The position numbers and the translations under genes are program-made. A model generated the notes under the pieces. It did no database searches, was not told the DNA's origin, and was given only the letters and a program-made list of their open reading frames with translations. A stretch of 62,000 nucleotides of DNA from Mesostigma viride. Its lineage: Eukaryota > Streptophyta > Mesostigmatophyceae > Mesostigmatales > Mesostigmataceae. The stretch is taken from the NCBI GenBank assembly GCA_009746045.1, contig RPFO01000165.1, positions 5,131,585-5,193,584 of the forward strand. The letters run 5' to 3'. Shown one piece after another: positions 34,563-44,039 of the stretch. Position 1 is the first letter of the stretch; each line of letters opens with the position of its first letter.

Positions 34563-36219
34563 GCACTGCTAACGCCTCTTTTTGGTGCTGTGTGTCTGTG
34601 GTTGCCAGCCATGGCAGACTCCCATCCTGAGGGGACACCCAGGCCACCTGCCCAACTCCAAGAGGACGTGAGGGCTACGTATGTCTTTCAGCACGACTAC
34701 GCTGGCCCCAGAGCCCCAGGTACTTCGCTCCAGGAAGACGCTGGGTTCGTGGAAGCCCATTTTCTCAACCTGTTCCAGCGTATGGTACATGATCAGCAAC
34801 GGCACGAGCAGCGTCACGGGGCCTTATATCAAGGTTGATTCATGTGGAGGGTTTGGTTACTCAGATGGCAGAACACTTGAGGGCTGGGCACCTTCCACTG
34901 TGGGTTCTGCTGTGCCTGCAGCCTCTGAGGCCCAGGTAGCTCAGGAGGCTATCCCCACCGGTGGCCTCAGTCCCTCCTCTACGGAGGCTCCTCCACCCCC
35001 TAAGGTGGTGGTACACTTGCCCAGGTCCGTTGTCCCAACAAAACAGGTGGAGCAGTACTTGGACCACCGTAATGTGCCCTGACAGTGCGAGTGGTGTAAA
35101 TCCTTGTACACAGCCATGCAGGCCCTCGACCAGACAGTGGTGGAGGAGGGTGAACTAGTACCTGAGGGTATGGTAGAGTTGGCCCTGGACTGTCTGCCCC
35201 CCAGTCTTTGTGAGATTGGTTCACCCATGGTGGCTTACATTATGCACACCGTCTTTGCAGTGTACCCGTGGCCTTCGTTTGACATGAGGCCGGTGGAGGG
35301 CCAGGACTTGATGGCAGCTCTGCCCAGTGATCTGAGACTCGCCTTTGCAGAGCTCAAGCCAGTTGGTTATTCCCAGACCTACACTGAGCTACTGAGCAAG
35401 CTGTCAAGCAGGGAGAGTTTGACATGACTCCGTCGTCCAGCTGCTCTGTGATGTCATGTTTTCCACACAAGGACAGCACGGTCTTCGTGGGGCTGCAGTT
35501 ACCAAAGTTCCCTAACGAGCTGAGGGCCAGGCTCACGCCCTTGAGGGTGCTGGTACCCATCTTGGGGCCAGGTGGGGGCCTATCAAGGCCTTTCTACAGC
35601 TGTGGTGGGCCTATAGCAGCTGGCTATGTCGCCATAAGACTGCCAGTGGCTGGGTCTTCGACCCCTCCGACAGGCTGTGGTTACTCTGTCCTACCCTGCC
35701 CAGTGCAGTAGGTTTTCAGCTGAGTTGGGCAAGGCTGCTGAGACCTGCATGGATTCAGGTCAGCAGGAACTGGCCAGATCTGGTGTCCATGGTGGAGCAT
35801 TTCCCAGTGTTTGGAACGAGGGGGAAGGATACGAAGAAGGGGGATTGGTTCACTTGTGAAGGGTTCCAGGATGGTTGGAGATGGGCTGTGGAGTGAGGTG
35901 GGGATCCAGAATGGAGGAGGCCAGTTCTGATGTCCAGTCCAGATTTCCAGTAATGACAGTTCTGAGTTCAGTCTTGCAGTTGTATTATCCAGGCATGGTT
36001 GCCTGTGTGTTAGTCACTTGATGACATTTCATCTGTGGGTGAATTTGTCTTATTCAGGGTTGACATGATCAGATGATATGAGATAGGAGGCCCTTTGGGG
36101 ATGTAAAAACCCACTTGCTTGTCCCAAGAGGTGGTGGACTTCCTGTTTATTGTTGTGTTGTTTTGTGGAGGTTGTTGTTTTATTCTTCTTGGCTTCTAGG
36201 AACTGGGAGTTCCTGTCTT
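34563..36219 (+). other. Extra region between pol and 3' LTR of the Gypsy-like element
   Basis: About 1.65 kb follow the chromodomain. Several overlapping frames look protein-like: ATYVFQHDYAGPRAP with HFLNLFQRMVHDQQ (34590-34838), and 35104-35427 with VEGQDLMAALPSDLRLAF. They may be pieces of one frameshifted ORF in the position of env or other accessory genes. No membrane segment or known domain was recognised, so no function is assigned. Confidence 0.5.
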
Positions 36220-36230
36220 GAGGGGGAGAT
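36220..36230 (+). promoter_or_regulatory. Polypurine tract of the Gypsy-like element
   Basis: GAGGGGGAGAT ends one base before the 3' LTR start and would prime plus-strand synthesis. Confidence 0.8.
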
Positions 36231-36231
36231 A

Positions 36232-36930
36232 TGTAACAACCAAATGTTACATCCAAAGTTTTCCTACTGTTGATCTTATTATGAGTTCTTTAGGACAATT
36301 ATTTGGGAAGTTAGGAGGCTTCGACGTCTGATGGATATTGGGCCTGCTGAGATCTGTCGAATTATTGTTCTACCCTCATTGGTCGTGGCCTGATCCACGT
36401 AGGGTACTTTGCATGGTTTGTTCAGTCAGTCATAGATTCTCTTTAATACCGTTGTACCTGGTGGATCTGGTTCCAGGTCATGGAGATTTCGTATGTGCTG
36501 GCTTTGTGTTGTGTTGAGGATTCGGAAGCTAAGATCTTATCTTGAGTGATCCTCACTTTTGATTGGTCCTTCCGAGTTAGGGCTGAGCCGACCCTGCGTG
36601 CATGATGACTTTTATCCTGTTGTGGCGGCTGAGACGTGTGCGTGTAAGAAAGCTAAAGCTATGGTGTAATTCAAGGGTTTCCTTGTTTCATCAATCAAAC
36701 AACCCTCGCGAAAAGTCAACTATAACTTCAACAGATAGTCGACTTGGATATAACATTGTCTGTTGTGTCTAACAAGGGTGGGGACTCATTCCCTTAACTG
36801 TTGAAGATCCATCTTCATTGCTTCTCTGGACGTGAAGTTATCTGTCGCGACTCCAACCCAGGTATAAAGATCTTTTCACATCAATGTTGAAACTGAGGCT
36901 GTTGCAAACACAACATTTTTAGTCGTTACA
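36232..36930 (+). repeat. 3' LTR of the Gypsy-like element
   Basis: Matches 27546-28246 with about a dozen substitutions and small indels, for example CTGTTGATCTTATTATG against CTGATTGATCTGATTATG. Confidence 0.95.
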
Positions 36931-37034
36931 CCTGGTTGTCCCTGTGGGGAACCTTGCTTATTCGTAGTGGTTGGCATATGAGTGGGTTGTGGGAAGAGTC
37001 TTCCCCTCACTCCCCAAAGAAAAGTAATAATGGG

Positions 37035-37555
37035 AGTTATTCTAGGACTTCAGGCCTAGACTATCAGTACACGTGGCGTTGTCCCCGTCTCCCAAGTGGG
37101 ATACGGACATGGACGGTGGTGTAGTACACTGGACATATCTCTACTAGGGTTTAGATCCGCACGTGCCATATTGGGCACGTGGGTGCTAGATATTAGCACT
37201 GAGATATGTAGGGCACACGCACGTGGGTATTCACGTGGTAGGGTTTATGAGCTGTGATGCAGACCACAAGGTGGTTGCAGTGCTAGTCCTGTACGGAGGT
37301 CCTAGGTGAGGTCCAGGACCATCCACGTAGTGCTGTTAGGCAGTCGGTGCCTGTGGGCATCGTATCAGTCCTAGCTGGAGTAGATCTAGCTGGATGGAGC
37401 CAGCATCTCATTGGTTAGCACTAGTGCAGGATAGCTAGGTTACCCTAACCTACGTGCCCATGCAATCCAGCTTGGCAAGCTTGCATGGGTTGATATTATG
37501 CCAGCCATTGCATAATCCAACACACGTTCGCATCCATTGCACGAGTGCCATAACT
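37035..37555 (+). repeat. 3' LTR of the 17-kb element
   Basis: AGTTATTCTAGG to GTGCCATAACT, 521 bp, no difference from the 5' LTR found by eye. It is preceded by a purine-rich AAAGAAAAGTAATAATGGG, which may act as the polypurine tract. Confidence 0.95.
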
Positions 37556-37626
37556 ATGTCTTGACGCCTTTTTTTCTTGCTGAAGAGATACCGGTGCGGC
37601 ATTTGTAATCGCTTCCTTCGACGGGA
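37556..37626 (-). pseudogene. Severed 5' coding piece of the tnp2/CACTA-like transposase
   Basis: On the minus strand an acceptor (GACGTTTTCAG) is followed by about 23 codons rich in Arg and Lys (NYSRRRKRLQMPHR, then KKKRRQ) that run into the target duplication. Removing the LTR element and one ATGTC copy puts this frame in phase with the frame that opens at 20398. The exon with the initiator ATG is further upstream and not identified; the 37554-37847 frame is a candidate leader. Confidence 0.65.
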
Positions 37627-37639
37627 ATAATTAGGCACC

Positions 37640-38030
37640 CTGAAAACGTCCCGGTGGAGGGTCGTCCGTGCCTTTCATCATAAGGCTCAAAGACACCGAC
37701 GACCAGCCATGCAGCTAAAGCCACTGTTTGAGTTCCTGTGCCGAGGGTCCTCCACTCCCTTGAGTATCCTAGTATCCAGCGTGTAGTTCTTCTTGCCTGC
37801 GTTAATTGGGCAGTGAACGGTAATTCAACAAGGCGAACCCTAAACATTAATTACATGCATTCGGCCTGGCCAAGTTTTGCGCTGTGCCGCCGCCACTTCA
37901 CGAACCACGGTAATGACGTTTATATAATATAAGCCCTAACCTACTGTGATATAATGAAGTTGGTGTCACGTGAGCACAGGACCTTCAATTGCTATTCTCC
38001 AAGTGGCAGGGATTATTAGGACTATCTACT
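37640..38030. other. Region upstream of the transposase gene, no assigned gene
   Basis: Probably promoter, leader or an intron of the minus-strand transposase. The + strand shows AT-rich stretches (TTTATATAATATAAG at 37919-37933) that could hold a TATA element. No confident coding sequence. Confidence 0.35.
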
Positions 38031-38420
38031 CCACACTAAGCTATGTACTCGAGTCATGACGCGGTGAGACACGCCCGTATTACATAGGAAGGAGTGACTA
38101 TGTACTCCGGACTATGTACTCCAAGAGTACATAGTCCGGAGTGACTATGTACTCCGGACTATGTACTCCAAGAGTACATAGTCCGGAGTGACTATGTACT
38201 CCAAGAGTACATAGTCCGGAGTACATATGATCCGGGATTTCCGAATAGGGGACTGCCGACGCGGTGAGACACGCCCGTATTACATAGGAAGGAGTGACTA
38301 TGTAATCCACACTATGTACTCCAAGAGTACATAGGGTGGCACACTATGTACTCCAAGAGTACATAGTGTCTCCAATGCAGCAGCACTCCGCTATGTACTC
38401 GACTCATGACGACTGCCCGA
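38030..38420. repeat. Cluster of CTATGTACTC palindromes, CACTA-like ends
   Basis: The motif ACTATGTACTCC and its reverse complement recur many times, often as hairpins with a short spacer (ACTATGTACTCCAAGAGTACA, then TAGT). At 38342-38368 it reads CACTATGTACTCC then AAGAGTACATAGTG, which fits a CACTA-type terminus. A longer unit (GCTATGTACTCGA, TCATGACG) is at both edges (38040, 38390). It lies between the divergent transposase (minus) and the 38602 gene (plus), so it may be subterminal repeats of a CACTA-like element or a shared promoter. Confidence 0.75.
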
Positions 38421-38601
38421 AGCAGCTCCTCTGCGAGTGAGCCACGTGGACCGGGGCCGACGCGTCGCCTTGATTTTTGAATTTCCGAACGCGCCAGACC
38501 ATACCGCTGCGTTACATTTTGCACGAGCGCACGCTTGAAAGCCTCACCAGTGCCCAGAACGCAGCACCAGTGCAGAACGCAACAAAGCAGCGGAAGTGAA
38601 T

Positions 38602-40169
38602 ATGGGAAAGCGCCGGAATGACATGGCGGCCGCTAAGGGTGCAGCCACAACAAAGGGCATGGTCTCGGCACGCGATGCCACAGCGAGAAAGAAGGCCAGG
38701 CGGGCCGACGTGGAAAAAGACGACCACTGGGGGAAGCAGGAGGCGGAGAACCTGGAGTCGGAGGAGGACTTAAAAACCTTCGACGACGAGGACGACCAGG
38801 ACGACGACTATGACGACGATGAGTTGGACACCACGCCTCAGAAGGGTAGGCAGGACAAGGGCTCGGGCAGCAAGGGGAAGACTAGGAAAGCTGAGGCAGG
38901 CAGCGGGGGCGCTACTCGTAGCAGGCTGGACCCTAGCGGGACAGCCGCGGACGTCCGCCAACTCAAGAGCGACATGGCGAAGCAGAAAGAAATGACCGAC
39001 AAGATGTATGAGATGCTTCAACAGTTACTGGACCAGGGTCGGCAGCCCCGGTCGCAGGAGGCCACGCCCACGCAGCCGACCCGGCTTTCCAGTGCCTCAG
39101 GTCCTGAGGGGAGCCCGGCGAGCGACGCTCGCGGATCGATCGACGCTGGCTTCGTTCCAGTCTTCGAATGGGTAAACCCCTCTGCTGTATTAGGGGAACC
39201 CTTTAAAGTGCATCATGCGATTTTTCTACGCGTCGTTTGCATTCCGTATGGTTCTCCTTGGAGTTGTTTGGGGTGATTATGATCTACGAAATGCAAATGC
39301 AATCAACAGTACTTGTCACGTGTGTCGTTGCAATTCTGGTTGTGTGTTTTGTTTGGGTCTCGCAGTGGAAAAAGAAGGAGATCCAGGCTGCGTTTGACGA
39401 CATGGATGGCCACTTTCTCACCCCTGAGGCCATGGACCAGGAGGATGACGGGGGGCTGTGGAAGAAGTATGTTGCCATCGTGGCGGACGTGGCCATCCAG
39501 AACAAGTACATGCCAGCGGGCAGGAGGGAGGCCGCCGCCAAGCACGCAGCATCGGCGATGCGATGCCACCTGACATCGGGGAGGTCCAATGCCAAGAAGC
39601 AGATTCGAAAGATGACGCTAGACAACAAGAAGTACGTTGAGGCGGCGGCAGCGCCACCCGGCGACATCCGCTCCAAGGGGCGTAAACGCCTGGTGTATGA
39701 CGTAAGTGTATGACTTATGGGGTCACTTTAATGCTCAACTAGGTTTAATGGGTGGTGGCCTGTCCAGGAACGTGTGGTCTAAAAACGATATGGTAAAGCC
39801 TTGCTGTTCTTCCTTGTGCCCTTTGCAACATCATGCATTATATATCCATGATGTCGTATGCATTACATTCTACACTTGCTCACTGTCATGTATGTGTGTA
39901 CGCTTGCAATTGGACTTGCTCGTGGTGTCAATGCGCAGTTCCTCCTTTGCAAGTTCAAGCACTGGAACGTGGACACGATGAAGCAGCGAAAGGTCCTGAT
40001 TGACCATGTCGGCCTTGTGGTAGACTCCGTGTGGGAAGCTGAGGCTGACATGAGGGCCAAATCAGCTAGCGGCCTCGTGGCGAGGAAGTTTCTGACCACC
40101 GCTGACGCAGCCAAGTTCGATGCAGACCTGGACGACCTCATTGAGGAGGAAGCACTGGACGAGTGCTGA
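38602..40169 (+). CDS. Intact three-exon gene of unknown function, 378 aa
   Basis: Exons 38602-39171, 39366-39701 and 39939-40169 (TGA) join in phase 0 with GTAAAC/CAG and GTAAGT/CAG sites. The product has a basic start (MGKRRND, later ARKKARRAD: likely nuclear), an acidic run (FDDEDDQDDDYDDDELD, about residues 56-75), a Ser/Gly/Lys linker, a short predicted coiled coil (SDMAKQKEMTDKMYEMLQQL) and a Lys/Arg/Trp-rich C-terminal domain (VEWWKKKEIQAAF-like join, LWKKYVAIVADVAIQNKYM). No family was recognised. It starts beside the CTATGTACTC cluster, opposite the transposase gene; a TnpA-like DNA-binding partner is possible but unproven. Confidence 0.7.
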
Positions 40170-40539
40170 TAAATGGCATTAGCGGAAGACAATAATGACT
40201 ATCCACAACTTGTGCACGGTATACAATGGCATCAGGCCATGCCTTGGCTGGACCCCAAGTCCAGGCTTACCACCAGCTGGTAATGTTACGCTAGGTGGAA
40301 CCTTGTATTATGGCAGGACCTTGAAGACATTGATGATGATACTGCCTTTGAATACTCTGTGTTTTTCTGATGTGAGCCAATGATGCTATGTGTTTTATCA
40401 TGGTGGGCCGCACCTTGTCTTTTACACTTACACTTATGGTTCTCTGAATAAATTATTTTAATATCATATGTATGTGCATAATAAATTGTTAGAGACTGTC
40501 TACATCAAATCCTGCATTTTGAGATCCATACCCAAGACG
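40170..40539. other. Intergenic, no gene seen
   Basis: Presumed 3' UTR of the preceding gene, then AT-rich sequence with AATAAATT near 40447 and 40480. Nothing else recognised. Confidence 0.4.
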
Positions 40540-41216
40540 GTAACTAGTTATGGGTTTGGTTACTGGGCCATAACCATGGCAGTAACCAGGCCTGTTTACG
40601 GGGCAATAACTAGTAGTGGATACTGGCCTGGTTACGGGCCAGTAACCAGTCCCGTAACCTGCCCCAGTACATAATACCGGACCAGTAACCATGGCAATAA
40701 CCAGGACCGTTTACGGCGCCGTAACTAGTAATGGTTACTGGCCAGGTTACGGGCCCGTAACCAGGACAGTAGCCATGCCCGAGACTGGCCCGTAACCTAT
40801 GCTGATGCCAAATACCGGACCCGTAACCATGCCAGTAACCATGCCCGTTTACGGGTCAGTTACTTGTACAGGTTACGGGCCAGTTACCGGTCCCGTAACC
40901 AGGCCAGTAACCCATCCCGGTTATCAGAACTGGTCCCGTAACCATGTCAGTTTACCGCCCGGTAACTTCTACTTGGGCCGTAACCATGCCCGTAACCCAG
41001 TAAGGTTACGGGCATGGTTACTACGGCTCCGGTAAAAGTTACCGCCCAGTAAACGTTCCGGTAACTATTACCGCCCGGTAACCATTACCGGCCGGTATTT
41101 AGTCTGTTGCATTCCGGGTTACCGGCCGGTAACCTGGCCGGTAACCTTAAACGTACATGGTTACCGGCCGGTAACTGCCCCGGTAACCTCAACCGGGGCG
41201 TTTACGCCCCGTAAAA
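40540..41216. repeat. Dense GGTTAC/GTAACC motif field
   Basis: Roughly 40-50 copies of GTAACC, GGTTAC and near variants lie in both orientations at short, irregular spacing, many as GGTTACNGGCCNGTAACC-type hairpins (for example GGTTACCGGCCGGTAACC near 41117). The right edge abuts the stop codon of the minus-strand Gag (41217). It is not a simple tandem array; it could be a field of binding sites or terminal structure of an element. Confidence 0.85.
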
Positions 41217-42929
41217 TTAACTCCTAGTGTGGTATGCTAACAGTTTCAGGGTGACAGCCTGAGGTGCAGTGGCATTGTCAGGATTCTCAACAGGTGGGGT
41301 GACTACTGGGGTAGTGACATTGGCTAACTGGGCAGCTTCAGAGGCTGCACGAAAGGCCGCCCGTGTGAGCACCTTGCCAATGTGAAGATCCACACTAGGG
41401 TGGTGTGTACCGAGAACATCTGCCCGCCCAGCATTCTCTTGCATTGTCACAACATTCCTCATAGGCCCAACCGCCCCAGTATCTAGCTGGGGTGCTGCAG
41501 TAGTGCTTGGTCGCTCGGCGTTGTACACACCCGACCTAGAAGACACCACATTGCTTAGGTCACGCATTGTAGACCCGTGCTCAGGAAGCACGTGATCCTG
41601 GCGCGACAGAGCCAGAGCAGCATCAACGGATTGCGTGAGCACATCACGGAATGAGACAGAGGATGCAGTCACGTTGCTTTTAGGAACGACGTCAGGCTCT
41701 ACGACGGCCCGGTTCAGCGTGACGCATTGAGCAAAAGAAGGGGTATCGAGCGTGCTCTCACCTGACTTTCGTGCTGCCCGTCGCTCTGCCCACTCCTCGC
41801 GTGTGCCGTGTACGACGATGCGCTTGGCCTTGCACGCCTCCACGCTGTGACCACGCAGAACGTCGTGGCACTTGCGGCAAAGGTTGTCCTCGAGCTCCAG
41901 GTCCGGGCGAACTCGGCAGTCATCCCGGACATGGCGACGTCCGAAGCAGCGCTCACAGCGTTGCTTGCGGTCAGTAGACGCCCCCTGCTGCCGCTTGGCC
42001 GGGGGATGATCACCCTGCTTGGCGTCGCCACCATGCCCGCGCTTGCGCCCTCGCTGGCCCCCGTTGTTGCCGTGGCCGACGACCTTTTTCAGGATGGCCG
42101 TAAGCTCCGACCGCGTAATTGGAGCCTCTGCGCCTGAAGAAGAAGACGCGCCGGCATCCACCTTGCGCAGGGATGGCAGAGCAGCCGAGGCAGCCGGCTT
42201 GGACTGCGCACTCTTGAAGCATGAGATTAAATACAGCATGCCCTCGTCGAAACTGACAGCACTCTTCTTTTTGAGTTCCGTCGCTATGGTCAGATGCACA
42301 TCCGACGACAGGTCGCATTTCTTGAGAAATCGATTGCACAGGAAAATGGGCTTGAGAGTATCTAGCAGCTTGTGCTTGTGCACGAAGACCTGGAAATCAC
42401 GTGCAGCCCCGGGCAAATTTGCCTTATTAACTGCATAGCCCTCGAAGTCATTGAAGGCTTGCTCGTCGGCCTCTTCCTTAGACCGCGACAAGTGGGCATC
42501 TAGACCGTTGTAAAAAACTTCCCAGGTTTGTTTGTTGTCGTCCGCAATGCGAACTAGATTGGCAATGTTTGGGTGCTTTGTTGTACTGCAGAATACTGCA
42601 CGGAACTTGCCAATCAGCTCCGAATCTTTGTCTGCGCGTCCATCGCGCAGACGCTTGAGAGCAGCTAGAAAATCTGCTGCGTCGTCCGCCGTATAGTCGG
42701 CAGGTAGATCCGCGGGCACCTCCGTTTGCTTGAGAGGGCCGCGATTCAGTGCGTCGTCAGCAGCAAGCATCAGATGCTTGAACTGCTTGGCCAGTTCCGG
42801 TTGCGCCACGAGGGTTTGCATCAACCTCGTGGCCTCGTCCGCACTAAAGCGTGGCAGGACGGTCCCGGCGGCCTCGCCACTTGGCGTATCTGTGTGTTCG
42901 CCCGTGCGGCTCCGTGTACCGGAAGCCAT
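41217..42929 (-). CDS. Intact 570-aa Gag-like protein with paired zinc knuckles
   Basis: A single minus-strand frame from ATG (42927-42929) to TAA (41217-41219). The N-terminal half is helical and capsid-like (LPRFSADEATRLMQTLV; FLAALKRLRDGRADKDSEL). The middle has a basic stretch (GQRGRKRGHGGD) and then CERCFGRRHVRDDC (CX2CX4HX4C) with CRKCHDVLRGHSVEAC (CX2CX6HX4C) 12 residues on. The same pair is in the gag of the 17-kb element. The leader before it on the minus strand, TGTATTCATAAAAATCCC, matches the post-LTR leader of that element. No pol follows: the GTAACC field is directly downstream. Confidence 0.75.
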   Translation of the reverse strand: MASGTRSRTGEHTDTPSGEAAGTVLPRFSADEATRLMQTLVAQPELAKQFKHLMLAADDALNRGPLKQTEVPADLPADYTADDAADFLAALKRLRDGRADKDSELIGKFRAVFCSTTKHPNIANLVRIADDNKQTWEVFYNGLDAHLSRSKEEADEQAFNDFEGYAVNKANLPGAARDFQVFVHKHKLLDTLKPIFLCNRFLKKCDLSSDVHLTIATELKKKSAVSFDEGMLYLISCFKSAQSKPAASAALPSLRKVDAGASSSSGAEAPITRSELTAILKKVVGHGNNGGQRGRKRGHGGDAKQGDHPPAKRQQGASTDRKQRCERCFGRRHVRDDCRVRPDLELEDNLCRKCHDVLRGHSVEACKAKRIVVHGTREEWAERRAARKSGESTLDTPSFAQCVTLNRAVVEPDVVPKSNVTASSVSFRDVLTQSVDAALALSRQDHVLPEHGSTMRDLSNVVSSRSGVYNAERPSTTAAPQLDTGAVGPMRNVVTMQENAGRADVLGTHHPSVDLHIGKVLTRAAFRAASEAAQLANVTTPVVTPPVENPDNATAPQAVTLKLLAYHTRS

Positions 42930-43300
42930 CGGGATTTTTATGAATACAAGTTAAAGCCCGACCGGCTCAGCTATGGCGGTCGGTCACGTTGAGCTTGGGA
43001 TAAGGTGAACACAGAGAACTGCTGTCGGAGCTGGCCCACCACTGGTTTATGTCTTAGCCAGCAAACCCTATCCGGTTAGCCGTAACCGTGGGACAAGCTA
43101 GCTGTCCGTACCGACCCGGATAAGGCCCCGGACTGGGGCCTAGGTGGCGCCGGCCCTAGGCGCCGCCCTTAGACCGGTCGACCGCATCGGACCGCCGGAT
43201 TATAGCCGGCGGCTTAGCGGACGCTAGCGGAAGGCGTGCGGACGGACATGGGGAACTTAGAGCCAGATCCTAGGGCTCTAGAGTTACTCAACTTTGGCCA
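42930..43300 (-). repeat. Possible LTR/leader of the minus-strand Gag element
   Basis: On the minus strand the 340 bp before the Gag ATG end ...TTTAACT and then TGTATTCATAAAAAT, like the LTR end plus leader at 20924. The sequence is GC-rich with several palindromes (CCGCCGGATTATAGCCGGCGG type). A start with AGTT near 43295 would match AG...CT ends, but no partner LTR was found in the window. Confidence 0.4.
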
Positions 43301-44035
43301 TGCCATGGCAAGGCAAAACAGTGTTAGCCATCTCTATTCTTGTTAAAAACAATTTAAATATGCTCAACCTACCCATTATATTGGTGGTTAATAAGGCTTA
43401 TAATAAAGTCCTTTGTAGGTAGGTATCCATGCCCATTCCCTTCGTGCGTGCATAGACACATATACTAAGGTATAATATAACTTCAGTATGATGATGCAAG
43501 TATGTTGTCCTGTTATGCTAGAAGGGAAATGAGTTGATTGGCATGGTTGGTTGCCACGGTCATGGTGTGTAGTATGACCGCACTTACATGCTTGCACATT
43601 GCTAGCAACCTCGAAACCCATTCTTAGGGCTGGTGGTTTTTGGTGAGTTTCAGGTAGAGGCTATGGCCAAATTGAGCCCAGTTTTTTGCCATGTTTCAAG
43701 AACTATATTGTTTACACACCTATATTTTTTCAACATGCATATGGATTTTATTGAATTTTCCCAACTCGTCCTTCCACAGAAAATTGCCAAATCGCGAGTA
43801 TGGGTTGACACCCTTGTAAATTTTACATGATTTGGTCAACATATGATTTTTTAGGCATATGCCCAAGCATTAGCATGATATTATTGAGTGCCATTATGCA
43901 TATCAAACATACGGGGTACCCACCTGCCCTTACCACTACTTGAGCTTAGGACTGAGTTTTGACGTACGACGAATTACTTTAATAATTACTTACTTTATAC
44001 TTACTTACTTAATTAGTTAATTAATTAATTGAGTC
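43301..44035. other. AT-rich stretch, no gene seen
   Basis: No convincing coding, structural RNA or repeat array, apart from a short TTAATTAATTAATTGA-like run near 44013-44033. Confidence 0.5.
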
Positions 44036-44039
44036 GATA

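Larger units (their letters stand above)
27546..36930 (+). mobile_element. Gypsy/chromovirus-like LTR retrotransposon, nested
   Basis: LTRs of 701 bp (27546-28246) and 699 bp (36232-36930) start TGTAACAACC and end GTTACA. CCTGG flanks both sides (27541-27545, 36931-36935). The order GAG-PR-RT-RH-INT-chromodomain is that of chromoviruses. The LTRs differ at roughly a dozen sites by eye, and gag and pol carry several frameshifts, so this copy is old and inactive. It lies inside the 17-kb element in the same orientation. Confidence 0.95.
20399..37560 (+). mobile_element. 17.15-kb LTR retrotransposon, Copia-like RT, atypical order
   Basis: Direct LTRs of 521 bp (20404-20924 and 37035-37555) are flanked by ATGTC (20399-20403 and 37556-37560). 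LTR ends are AGTTAT...ATAACT, not TG...CA. Coding order is a coiled-coil ORF, gag with polyQ and zinc knuckles, then one long frame with integrase, protease-like, Copia-type RT and RNase H. A Gypsy-like element (27546-36930) is inserted between pol and the 3' LTR. The two LTRs look identical by eye, suggesting recent integration. It lies head-on inside the minus-strand transposase gene. Confidence 0.92.
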
